Under the pieces are notes generated by a model. The model did no database searches, was not told the DNA's origin, and saw only the letters and a program-made list of their open reading frames with translations. A stretch of DNA of 64,000 bases from assembly GCA_001632435.1 (NCBI GenBank), contig KV423994.1, positions 1 to 64,000 on the forward strand, in the 5' to 3' direction. The first letter of the stretch is position 1, and every line of letters begins with the position of its first letter. The position numbers were made by a program, and so were the translations under genes. Positions 54,401 through 64,000 of the stretch are shown in pieces. This stretch comes from Calocera cornea HHB12733. Taxonomy: Eukaryota > Basidiomycota > Dacrymycetes > Dacrymycetales > Dacrymycetaceae.

Positions 54401-54938
54401 TCGTCCTGGCATTCAGCCTTTCAGCTGCGGGAAGTACAGCCGTACCTTGCTGTACGGCCCGAATAGGAAGGCCTAGTTGATCTGAGAACATTGGCGGTAT
54501 CAAGTGTTTCGCGTCAGTTTGCAGAATCAGCCAGATCGCGTGACCGGCGAACGTTGGCCGCACGGGCATCGGGGATTAGGAAGGCCCGGCCCGGCGCCTA
54601 ACGAGAAAGCACGACCGAATTCGTACCGCCGACGCTCTCCTCGACCTCCTGACCAGTGCTGCAAACCGTATCCAGCAACCCGCTGCCATAAATGCTGTTT
54701 CCTAAACAGTTAGTGCCCCTATGCTGACCGGATCGGGCTGATCGGGCCTCACCGGCACTACCCGCCACCCGCTGACGCTCGCACGTTCCTCGCCCGGCTC
54801 GACCCTGTCCCGCCGGCAGGGGAGCGGAGCGCTATCGTTGTCACTAGGTCACTGGTACTATCATCACGCCCGAGTCCAGTCGTACCCCAGCCAGCGGGAG
54901 CCCTGCGTCACCGTCACCGTCACCGTCACCTTCCCGTC
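54401..54938. other. Intergenic, no gene recognised
   Basis: Spacer between co-directional genes; GC-rich, with a short microsatellite (see 54907) just upstream of the next gene. Confidence 0.5.
54907..54930. repeat. GTCACC hexanucleotide microsatellite
   Basis: Four perfect GTCACC units end 8 bp before the first ATG of the URC1-like gene, in its leader. Copy-number change here could alter translation start context. Confidence 0.9.
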
Positions 54939-57043
54939 ATGAGCCGTATCACGCCCACGCCCGACATCCCCCCTCTCCCTCTCCCCCTCTCCACCATGGG
55001 CGACCCCAGCCCTCAGCCTCACCTCCAGCCCCAAGATGTCCTCTCCCAGATACTGCAGCAGCTTTCCCAACTCACCAAGCAGAATGCCGAGCTGAGCGCA
55101 AAGGTGCAGTCTGTCTCCCCCGCGCTCGCCGCGGTCTTGCATCGCTGACCAGCTCGCGTGCTACGTGTATGCGCTCATGTAGGTCGACGCCCTCACCGCC
55201 TCGCACTTGCACTCCCCCGGCCCCTCCCCAGCCCTAAGGCCCATCGACGGCTCCCCTTCCTCCTCACCCATCCCCATCCCCGGCGTACGGCGCTACTCCA
55301 GCACCTCCGCCGGCCTCGGCCCGGGCGGTATCGGCTTCCCGCACGGCTCGCCGCCGCCGCTGAGCAGCCCGTTCAGCCCGCCCAAAGTGGCCAAGAAGAG
55401 CGACGAGCTGTATCCGCACAGGGTCATTATCACGAGTGCGTCTCTCACTTGTGCATCTGCAAGCACCGCTGATGCATCTTGTCTCGTGCATGTGCAGCCT
55501 ACCCCGACCAAACAGGCATCAAGCCCGTCCCCCTGCACTGGGGCGCGCCCACGCCCTCCGAGCGCGGGCCCGTCCTCTGCAGCCGCCTGCCCAGCAACAT
55601 CAAGTTGCGGAACGCGATCGGCGCGCACTCGGGCGGGTACGCGACGTACCGCGCTCTGGCGATCGCCCTGCGCACGCTCTCGCCGACCCACAAGCCTGAC
55701 TTCTCACATACCGAGCCGCCCGTCTCCCTCCCTTTCCAGCCGGCATGGGCAGACCCGACCAAGATCGTCTCCCTCGATCCGTGGGGACACGTCGTACCCC
55801 AGGTATATGCAAGAGAGATCGAGCAAGGCCTGGACATCCGGCCCAGCATCGCCGTCACCAAAGCACACATAAAGATGAGCGAGATCGACGAGGCCGCGCG
55901 TCTGGGACGCCTGCCAGTCGACGGCAAGATCGTCCTTCCGTCCCGGCCTCTGGAGATCCCCGAGCAGGTGCTGCACGATCCGGGAATGGCACCGCACCAG
56001 GTGAACGTGGAGGGGTACATGGAGAAGGTGCGGGATCCGGGCGTGGAGCTCAACGTGAGCAAGGCTGCTGTCGAGCCCGTGTGGTACCTCCCTGGTGTGG
56101 CGGCGCGGTTCGGGATGTGAGTGTCTCGTCGACTTGCGTGGTGTGCTAGGATGCTCATTGTGTTTCGTGTGCATAGAACGGAGCAGCTTCTCAGGAGGGC
56201 GCTGTTTGAGGACACGGGTGGGATGTACCCCGAGCTCATTACACGGCCGGACATCAAGGTGTTCCTTCCCCCGATTGGTGGACTGACGGTCTACATTTGT
56301 GCGTCCCCCTCCCATACATTCGCAACGCACGTCTGACTAAACCCAGTCGGGCCGCCCAACTACATGTGGGACCCGAGCAAGGAGCTCACCCTGCGCGTGC
56401 ACGACGAGTGCAACGGCTCAGACGTCTTCGGCTCCGACATCTGCACCTGCAAACCCTACCTCGTGTTCGCCATCGAGGAAGCGGTGCGCTGTGCCCAGCG
56501 CGGCGGCGTTGGGGTGATCGTCTATTTCCGCAAGGAGGGGCGCGCGCTCGGGGAGGTGACCAAGTACCTCGTGTACAACTTGCGCAAGCGGGGAGGCGAC
56601 AGTGCGGACAAGTACTTTAAGAGCACCGAGATGATCGCGGGGGTCAAGGATATGCGGTTTCAGGCGCTCATGCCGGACGTGCTGCATTGGCTCGGGATCA
56701 CAAAGATTGATAACATGATCTCGATGAGCGATATGTGCGTGGTGCTTTCTCTCTCTCTCCTATTCGTCCCATCCCATCCTTCGCCTTCCAACCCCCCCCC
56801 TTCCCCTCTGCTGTCCTTGCCGTGATGTAGCTGACCCCCATACGCAGGAAATACGACGCCATTGTCTCCTCGGGCATCTCCATCCTGAAGCGGTATGATC
56901 TGCCCGAGCACCTTATTCCGCCCGACTCCCGCGTCGAGATCGACGCAAAGATCGCCGCGGGCTACTTTTCCAGCGGGAGGCAGGTCGCCCAGGAGGATCT
57001 GGTGAAGACGGTGGGACGGACGTGGGAGGAGGCGGAGCATTAG
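54939..57043 (+). CDS. URC1: GTP cyclohydrolase II homologue, Urc1-like (uracil catabolism)
   Basis: Exons 54939-55103, 55183-55435, 55498-56116, 56177-56298, 56347-56734 and 56848-57043 give 580 aa (an internal ATG at 54996 is also possible). The N-terminal 100 residues are low complexity. The middle part is typical of fungal Urc1: IGAHSGGYATYRALAIAL, VSLDPWGHVVPQVYAREIEQ, DIRPSIAVTKAHIKM, AAVEPVWYLPGVAARFG. The GTP cyclohydrolase II part has RVHDECNGSDVFGSDICTC, keeping the three zinc cysteines (CX10CXC), then YFRKEGRALGEVTKYLVYN. In yeast, Urc1 belongs to the URC pathway that uses uracil as nitrogen source. Less likely it is the riboflavin enzyme Rib1, which is shorter. Confidence 0.87.
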
Positions 57044-57509
57044 GCTGCGCTGCGGGGCCCAGGGGGGGTCAGGAGCTGTGTGCGGCTGGACAGCGCTGCT
57101 GGAGCCGTGTGCGGTTGGCAGACGGTGGTAGCAGGCTGCGGTCTGGGATGGTTGTGGGCGGAAGGCGGAAGGCTGTGGAGGAGCTGCGCAGGAGTAATGT
57201 TAATAGCGGCCAGCGGGCCCGCTCATATTGTTACTGTACATTCAACATGGCAGGCAGGCTGTAGGTACGACGTTGATCTGTTGGATCTCTGTAATAAATA
57301 CAATACCGTTCCATGTTCCTTTCAGGCTGTCCGTCGTAAGACCGCGTTTGGCGCCAGCGGGGATCAGAAGAATGACTGCTTGGCCGCAATTCTCGCTGCA
57401 TGCGGCTGCTCGGGGCGCAGCGTGCTCGCAGTCGCTCACATCTGCCTATCATGCCCCCGCCCAGCGCGTCCTCAGCTTCAGCCCCATGCAACCCTCCTCT
57501 TGAGCGCAA
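57044..57509. other. Intergenic, no gene recognised
   Basis: Spacer between co-directional genes. AATAAATA at 57292-57299 could be a polyadenylation signal for the URC1-like gene. Nothing else seen. Confidence 0.45.
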
Positions 57510-58085
57510 ATGACCACCCAAGTACCCTACGTCGTCCGCCGCGCAACAGCCCTCGACATTCCCCTCATCGCCCAAGTCTTCCTCGACTCCCTCGACAGCA
57601 CCATCCCCGGGAAGACGTTCTCCGACCTCCCAGAGTACGCCCTACCACAGGTCGAGCCCGTGCTGCGCGCGCGGCTCCTCCCCGAGGACGGCAGCGTGAC
57701 GACGTTCGTCGCACTCCATCCGGCGACGGACGAGCTCCTCGGGTATATAGACGTCAAGCACCGCGGAGGGCCGCTGCCGCAGGGGTATCGCAGCACTGGG
57801 ACGGTGCAGCTACCGGACGGGGTGCCGGAGATAGATCATCTGTTTACCAAGGTGCCGAGGGAGGGAGGGAGTGGGAAGGGTGTAGGGAGCGCGCTGATCC
57901 AGAGGGTGCTGGCGGAGGAGAGCTGGACGAGCGCGGGGATACGGTTGTCGTGTTTCGAGAAGAACGAGAGGGCGCTGGGGTTCTATAGGAAGTGGCGTTG
58001 GGAACAGGTGGGGAAGATCGGGCTGGGAGTAGGGGAGGACGGGGAGACCGCTCTTGTGCTTTGGTTGAAAGGAACCCAGGCGTGA
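57510..58085 (+). CDS. GNAT-family N-acetyltransferase, intact paralogue
   Basis: A single-exon gene of 191 aa. VPYVVRRATALDIPLIAQVF is the usual GNAT start. TTFVALHPATDELLGYIDV forms the central strands, FTKVPREGGSGKGVGSALIQ the acetyl-CoA-binding loop, and CFEKNERALGFYRKWRW the C-terminal helix-strand. It is clearly related to the gene broken by the transposon at 25081/41664 and gives the reference for its intact order. Substrate unknown. Confidence 0.9.
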   Translation: MTTQVPYVVRRATALDIPLIAQVFLDSLDSTIPGKTFSDLPEYALPQVEPVLRARLLPEDGSVTTFVALHPATDELLGYIDVKHRGGPLPQGYRSTGTVQLPDGVPEIDHLFTKVPREGGSGKGVGSALIQRVLAEESWTSAGIRLSCFEKNERALGFYRKWRWEQVGKIGLGVGEDGETALVLWLKGTQA

Positions 58086-58373
58086 GCGATGGTGTCCAAG
58101 TTTCGAGCACATACCGTGCAAGCAAAGGAAGACGGTGTTCTGCCAGGATAATGGACAGATACATAGTATTATTACCGGACCCCTATGACGTTCATTTCGA
58201 CTGTGTTCTTCCCGAGTCGGTCTCATCTGAAGCTTTACGACGCCCCAACCGCTCAACACCTCTGACGATCAAAGAGCACAAATCGACGGTTCTCTGATAG
58301 TAGTCAGGAGGTTTTCCTGACCGAATAACTCCCATCAATTTTCCCAACTACCTGCGCGACTTCGACGACCTCC

Positions 58374-60911
58374 ATGCCGTCCGACCTCCGCGGCTCCTCG
58401 CACCTAGGCAAGCGCCGGCGTTCACTGGTTGGCCTTGACCCAGATCTCCGCGGTCCAGCCCTGTCTACGCGTTCCCCACGTTCCCCTTCTGGGCCATCTC
58501 TGGTAGCGGCGCCTGGGAGGCCGTTCATGCCGTCGATCAGGGGCAATGGGCTCGCTGCGGATGCGCTGCGAGCACGGAGGAGGGCAATGGACGCGTCGCT
58601 CGGTAGCTTCCTCTACTCTACGTACGCAACGTCTTATAACTAGGACGTATATGTACAGCGACTGATGGATCTGGGCATGCAGCAAGCTGAGAGCACACAA
58701 GTCATGCGTCAACGCGCTCGCATTCTCTAAGGGAGAGGGCCGATGGCTCGCTTCAGGAGGCGACGGTGCGTTGTCAAGCCCTATTCTTTGAGACCAACGC
58801 TGACTACGTGCATAGATCGATCAGTCCTTCTTTGGGATATGCACGAAGACGGCGAGGAAAGACAGCCCAGGGTGAGGTTACGAGGCCATCGGGTGCGTCT
58901 CGCCCATTGCTTATGTTGGAGCGCAGCTGACGTCCACCCGCCAGAGTAACATCTTCACCCTCTCATTCAACGCGTCAAATACGCATATGTACTCGTACGT
59001 GCAATCATACCTCGAAGAGTGTCTGTAATGCTGGTCCAGGGGCGCGAACGACGACATTGTCTTGCGATATGACCTGAGCAGGCTCGAAAATGGAGCAGGC
59101 ACTGTGCTTGGTACACCAGATGTTGTGTTCCTGGATCAAGAGGTGAACTTAGCAATTTATATATGTATGATGAGCTTACAACATATTACAGGGACGCATC
59201 AATTCCGTGTCTGCTCATCCGTACAATGACCACACGTTCCTGTCTGCGAGGTATGTTGCTTATTGGATGATGCTGGGCGACCGTCTAACATAGTGTGAAC
59301 AGTGAAGATGGCATTATCCGGTTTGAAGACTGCCGTGAGGCGGTAACCACCAAAGGATGGGTCACGAACAATGTCAGCTTCACCGATGTGAAGTGGCACC
59401 CGACAGACGGAAATCTATTCCTAAGCACCGATGAGAGAGGCAGAGTGATGTAGGCATACATGCGAGTCCGGCTGACGTATATGCTGATAATCATGCTAGT
59501 CTGCATGATGCTCGCACAGCATTCAAATCAACCCCGACACCATGGCGTGAAGCTGCCGTCACAAGTGTAAGCGCTTTGGCATGTCGTACGCAGTTCAAAT
59601 GCTGAAGTCTGCAGTATGTGACAACCTTAAGCATTGCACTGGGCAACGACATCGAAGCGATAACCGGACCCGAGGCATCGTCCGTTTCATTCACAAGCTC
59701 TGGAAATATGTTCGCTGTGGAGTTCCTGGTACGCAGGCTCATCTGAGGACAAGAATGTGGACTGACGCATTCTCGCCCAGCTATATGGGCCCGTACTATA
59801 CAGTTTGAGCGACCCAATTCCCTTACTGACTCTCACGGGCAACACGCTCCCTAATGGCGACCCAAACCCTCAGGGACAGCGATCATACGCGAATAAGTGT
59901 ACTACCAAGCACGGCTCCTTTGGCGGAGACGAGCAAGGAAGTTTGTACTATGGCACGGGATCCGACGATTTCCGCGGGTATTGCTGGAAGATCCCGCCTT
60001 TGGAGACCCTCTTAAACAAGAGAGAGGAGATCGAGCCGTCTGTTTGGAAGACAAGGAGTAATGTCTCAAGTATACCTTTCACCTTATCTATTCAATCATA
60101 CTTGCGCTTACGTAGAGTGCTAGTGGCGTTTGCGAAATCGAAGACGAGTATCAAGTATCTGCCAGAGCGCCTTCTGACACCATCGTACAGACTGGAAGGT
60201 AAACCCTCCCACGATCCTCGCAGCAAGTACCCAGCTGAAACTTCATCAGGCCACAAGAGCATCGTCAACTCGCTTCTTTTCCACCCGACGCAGCCGATGA
60301 TAGCGACGGCCGGTATTGAGCGATTTGTGCGACTCTTCACACATTTTCCGACGACCCCAGGGCAAGAACCCATCGAACCGGGTGACACGCGCGAGCTGCC
60401 TGCGCGCGAAGATTCTTCCATACTATCGCGAGCATTGCGGGGCGAGTTAACTACGGAAACCGAGTTCAGTGATGAAGAAGCCCCAGGTGCCGAGGATCTA
60501 GAGGAAATGAAGACCATACGGCTCTTCGATCAGTGAGTGATCGCGCGGGGTGCGCGGGTCGGCGGAATTGGAAAGTACTTACCGCAGAGCAGGATCATTC
60601 GGCGAGAAGAAGCGGATCTAGATCATGCACATAATCTGGAAGGGTTGAGATGGAGGCTCGTCAATGATTCTTCTTCTTCTGATGAAGATGTGAATGATGA
60701 AGACGAGGATGAGGCGGACGCGGACGCGGACGACGATGATGATGCGGCGGAGCAGTCCAGTGAAGAACTCGACATGCAAGACGAAGAGATAAGCGGGATT
60801 GTCGAGGACACACTGCAAGGTTTGATCGATGACGAGTCGGACAATGGAGATATGGACTGGGTAGACGCCGCGCATCTCGTGCCTCACCTCGACAGACAGA
60901 CGGCTGAGTGA
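58374..60911 (+). CDS. WD40 repeat protein, DCAF5/DCAF8-like CUL4 substrate receptor
   Basis: A multi-exon gene; readable segments in order are a Ser/Pro-rich start (LRGSSHLGKRRRSLVGLDPD), AHKSCVNALAFSKGEGRWLA, DRSVLLWDMHEDGE, SNIFTLSFNASNTHMYS, DDIVLRYDLSR, GRINSVSAHPYNDHTFLSA, DGIIRFEDCREA, and after a linker GHKSIVNSLLFHPTQPMIAT with IERFVRLF. The C-terminus is strongly acidic (SSSSDEDVNDEDEDEADADA). YDLSR and FEDCR sit where DDB1-binding WDxR boxes occur. This layout fits DCAF-type receptors of CUL4-DDB1 ubiquitin ligases. All exon borders were not fixed. Confidence 0.82.
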
Positions 60912-61749
60912 CCGACATGTACCGGGCTATTTGCGTCCTGCGTCAGCAATGATTCGTCCTGCATGTAAACCAGCCGTCCCTGGCGCAAGGAAGAGGCGAC
61001 ATTGCCTACAGCTTTTGTCGCCATCCACGCGGCTTCTAACGTAAGCCTCATACCTCGTTGCCCGCCGGGCGGAAGCTTATGTCTGCCAGCAGCTGCTTCT
61101 TGCCTCCTTGCGGCGAGCTTCCCCGTCCTGTTTATTCTTCTTTGTCGGATGGACGCCAAATTAATCCCCGCATCTGGAACAGCCTCATGGGAAGTGCGAT
61201 AGCACTCGAGCCTTTCGGGACACTGAGCTGGTCCTGAGGAGCAACCCGTCGACACGAAGTTGAGGCGGTACCCCATCACTAGCGGCAACACTACCGCATA
61301 TATGGTTGTACTATTGCACTTATTATCCGCGCTATCATCGGAGGATCCACAAGCAGGACTCTCGCTGTACGGATCCACTTGCACCGGCGGACATGCCTAA
61401 CGACCATTGTGCTTTGCACTGCGGCGCTACCCTCCGAATGGCAACTCTGGGGCGATCGGGTGACCCTGACCACAACCATACCGTTCTTCATCTTTTTCAG
61501 CCATGATTCCGGAAATTCGGCGCGCCCTTCCTCCAGAAATGATCGCCCCGACTTAGGCAAGCTCAGCAGTCGCCTTCCTTGTTGCATGTTTGATGGCACG
61601 TGGAACAAGCTTACAGCGGCGAGGTCAATGGCAACTGCATACTCTTGTTATACTCCCCCAGCCTCGTATATCTAGCTCGATCGATACGCATCCATCAGTC
61701 CACGTCGAACCTCCCCCCAACCTCCGTCCTGCTCCTTCGGCTACGCTCC
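60912..61749. other. Intergenic, no gene recognised
   Basis: About 840 bp. The longest frame (60884-61384, minus) overlaps the DCAF 3' end and has no domain features. Probable promoter of the seven-helix gene. Confidence 0.5.
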
Positions 61750-63190
61750 ATGTCCGTCTCTTCGACTGCGATCTCTTCGTCACCCCCACTCGGTACCTAT
61801 GAGCTCCTCTCTACTGTGCTTGAAGCATGGTTGTATGGATTGAAGTGCGTTCTCAGCTGGTTCACGGCATCGTTGTACTAATATTGTACTACAGTTGTAT
61901 TCTCTACTATTCTGCGGTGTACATCATCTGCAATCGACGCTCTGGCTTCAGATTGTTCGTTGATTGTTTTGCCCAAACTCGTACCGTACCACTCACAACA
62001 CGTTCCAGTATCCTCCTCTTCTCCTCAAGCTTTCTTATCGTCCTCGCCACCTGTCATATCTTTGTCAACGGGGCCTCTCTATATCGAGCTTTTCTCCTGG
62101 CACCAACTGTACCTGCGGACATGCAAACGATGATGCAAGCGACCACTATTTTCTTCGAAGACAGCAGCTCACCGCTGGCTTTGACTGGAGTGATTCTGTA
62201 CTTGTTGGCGGTACGGTAGCTCTGTTTGGAGACGTATACGCTTCTAATTACTTGCCAGACCTTTACGCAAGACTTGATCCTTGTGCGTACTGTTTCATAA
62301 TTGCAACATCAAGCGGGGATTCATCGCAATCTAGTTGTGGCGTCTGTACGTGGTGTGGCAGCACTGGTGGCTGGTGGCAGCTGGGATAGTCATTGAGTTA
62401 GCATTGGGTGGTGAGTGACTCCTCGTCCACCAACTCCACCTCGCTCTGATCTATGGGGAATTGGGGCGTCGTCAAGGCTGCACCATCCCTTCTTTGGTCC
62501 TCATCGCTAATCCCATCAACACCTACACCACCCCCGCCGTTTATCAGCTTGTCGTACCTGCCTACGCTATACATCTCATCTTCAACTGTAGCGTGACTTT
62601 CCTGATTGTCTATAAACTCTGGTCAATGGGACGCAAGCTGGAATCGTTCTTTCCAGGGCATGGCAGTTACTACGGAAGGGGGATCGGGATCCTGGTTGAG
62701 AGTGGATCCATCTACACCATCGCCACCGCCGTGAATTTGGGTCTGTTTGTTGCACGTCTGCAGGTAGCCGACAGCATGACAAACGTGTTGATTCAACTGG
62801 CGGTAGGCAACCACAATTATGGCGTCCGCTTACTTCCCTGACACACCCGCATAGACACTCACTCCACTTCTGATTGTCGTCCGCGTCGGCTTCTCACTCT
62901 CACCCGGGAGTGCCGACTCCTCGGCGGCGGCGGTCACCGCCGACATACCAGCTGATGTCTCCCGCGAGTCACCGGTAACTCAGATGATTCGTACCCGGCA
63001 GACCAAGCGTCAGCAGCGGGCGCAGGACGAAGCCCGAAACCGGGCGGTACGCATTGCGGTGCGGCGAGAGGTAGAGTTTACGAATGTGCCCGCTCCCAGG
63101 CAGGAGGAGGTGGATCGGGACAGTTTTGACCTGGAGATGGACGAGCTGTCAAAGAAGCACGATGGGTTAGGTGCGGAGGATCGGGTTTGA
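61750..63190 (+). CDS. Orphan seven-helix membrane protein of basidiomycete type
   Basis: Starts at the ATG before SVSSTAISSSPPLGTYELLS, then helix 1 (TVLEAWLYGL). After several short introns the helices can be read as FSSSFLIVLATCHIFVNGAS, YAIHLIFNCSVTFLIVYKLW, ILVESGSIYTIATAVNLGLF and TPLLIVVRVGFSLS, ending in a charged cytosolic tail (TRQTKRQQRAQDEARNRAVR; VDRDSFDLEMDELSKKHDGL). This pattern (ELLSTVLEAxLYG start, late ESGxIYT helix, VRVG end) is that of a large uncharacterised family in Agaricomycetes. Exon borders in the middle are approximate. Possible receptor-like role is only inference. Confidence 0.72.
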
Positions 63191-63844
63191 ATTTGATCTA
63201 TGCTCTATGCTCATTCTATACATTTAAATCTAAGATGCAATAATGTGTCAAGCGTAGATACCTCTGCCACGCATACCCACGTGCACACTCCCTTCTCATT
63301 CAAGAGTGCTACACTTTATTCTACTTTCATTTGACAGAGATAACGGGTGTTAGCGTGGGAAATGAACCTTCCGGCAAATGCTGGCCGGCTGAGGTCTGTT
63401 GTGAGTGGGTCAGATGCAGGGCAGATCCCTGAGCTCGATGAGGTGTAGGCCAACTCGCCGGTTCGGGCGACAGCTTACGAAAGCGGGGAGTTGGACGACG
63501 CTTACGAAAGCGGGGAGTTGACTTGTCCCTGAGCAAAAGTCCTGGAAAGTACCCGGTTGAAGGGTGTGAGATACGCACTACCAAAATACGTTGAAGGCAT
63601 CAACAATCTCCGTACGCAGGATGGCCCAAATTCGAGGGAGTTAAGCATGATTGAACTGAATCCCATGAGTCCAGGGAACGAATACAACCCGTGACATCAT
63701 CGAGACCCTGTCCATCCATCCGGAGTCGGACCTTCCCCGTTTCAGCCATCTTCGCCTCGTCACCCCCACCTCGCCCGCTGCTCGCTGGCCTCTCTCCCTC
63801 TCCTCGCAGCTAGTGGGCGACAAAGCGAACCATCCTCTGCAGAG
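63191..63844. other. Intergenic with a short direct repeat
   Basis: No gene recognised; contains a duplicated 21-mer (63473-63520). Pyrimidine-rich stretches at 63740-63810 suggest the promoter of the gene running off the right edge. Confidence 0.5.
63473..63520. repeat. Direct repeat of 21 bp, period 27
   Basis: GCTTACGAAAGCGGGGAGTTG at 63473-63493 recurs exactly at 63500-63520, separated by GACGAC. Confidence 0.9.
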
Positions 63845-64000
63845 ATGCAGATCACGCCCTACTTTCGTTTCGGCCTCGGGCCTGTCACCTTCCTCATCAC
63901 AATCACCTATATCGCCATCTTCGCCGCAACTGTGGGCATCCACGAGTATGGCTGGGACGCACCTGAGAAGGGCAGCGGCGAGCGGATGGGGCTGGATCTG
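63845..64000 (+). CDS. 5' end of a membrane protein, possibly vacuolar membrane protease (M28)
   Basis: Fifty-two codons reach the window edge. The start ITPYFRFGLGPVTFLITITY is followed by IAIFAATVGIHEYGWDAP: one membrane span entered after a F-x-x-GPVT motif and left with a HE pair. This resembles the first transmembrane segment of fungal vacuolar membrane proteases (Pff1-type, peptidase family M28). Too short to be certain; the protease domain would lie outside the window. Confidence 0.45.
   Translation, partial: MQITPYFRFGLGPVTFLITITYIAIFAATVGIHEYGWDAPEKGSGERMGLDL

Noticed and set aside
60884..61384. 166-aa minus-strand gene
   Set aside because: Overlaps the 3' end of the WD40 gene and has no domain, signal or family-like pattern; probably a chance frame.

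Overview
This window looks like chromosomal DNA of a filamentous basidiomycete, most likely an Agaricomycete. The genes are split by many short (about 45-65 nt) GT-AG introns and lie close together on both strands. The set includes a polygalacturonase, a GH3 glycosidase, a KDZ transposase and an orphan seven-helix protein of a type common in mushrooms. Gene models were assembled by hand: open reading frames were joined at splice sites whose phases agree, and the joins were checked against family motifs recalled from general knowledge. No search was run.

Layout. At 0.5-9 kb are a secreted RlpA/barwin-like protein, a proline-rich protein of unknown function, and a small cluster of isochorismatase-like hydrolases (two intact, one dead copy between them). 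At 7.4-11.7 kb two DHA1-type MFS transporters lie head to head. At 11.7-14.0 kb the sequence is disturbed: a poly-C/poly-G run, a 240-bp inverted duplication, and three tandem intron-exon units. At 14.1-25.0 kb four housekeeping-type genes lie on the + strand: GEM1 (Miro GTPase), a vWA-domain protein, a SPATA20-like thioredoxin-domain protein, and BZZ1 (F-BAR, C1 and SH3 domains).

At 25,589-41,584 lies a 16.0-kb DNA transposon of the KDZ (Kyakuja-Dileera-Zisupton) class. It has 44-bp terminal inverted repeats and interrupts a GNAT acetyltransferase gene, whose two halves remain at 25,081-25,588 and 41,585-41,664. A direct repeat of at least 6 bp flanks it. It carries an apparently intact transposase of about 1,008 aa, a 1,123-aa protein, a protein of about 570 aa, two similar coiled-coil proteins and two small genes, none of which I can assign a function. 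By eye it also holds about 27 copies of a palindrome built on TGATCA (consensus TCATGATCATGATCATGA). Many copies sit inside introns; others are in spacers, or in exons where they encode His-Asp repeats. I saw no such doubled motif in the other 48 kb. This element with its dispersed palindrome is the best candidate here for an undescribed system.

At 42-64 kb ordinary genes resume: a methyltransferase with an apparent frameshift, a divergent pair formed by an alpha/beta hydrolase and a metallo-beta-lactamase-fold hydrolase, an endopolygalacturonase, a DHHC palmitoyltransferase, a GH3 glycosidase, a URC1-like GTP cyclohydrolase II homologue, an intact paralogue of the interrupted GNAT gene, a WD40 protein resembling DCAF5/8, an orphan seven-helix membrane protein, and the start of a possible vacuolar membrane protease.
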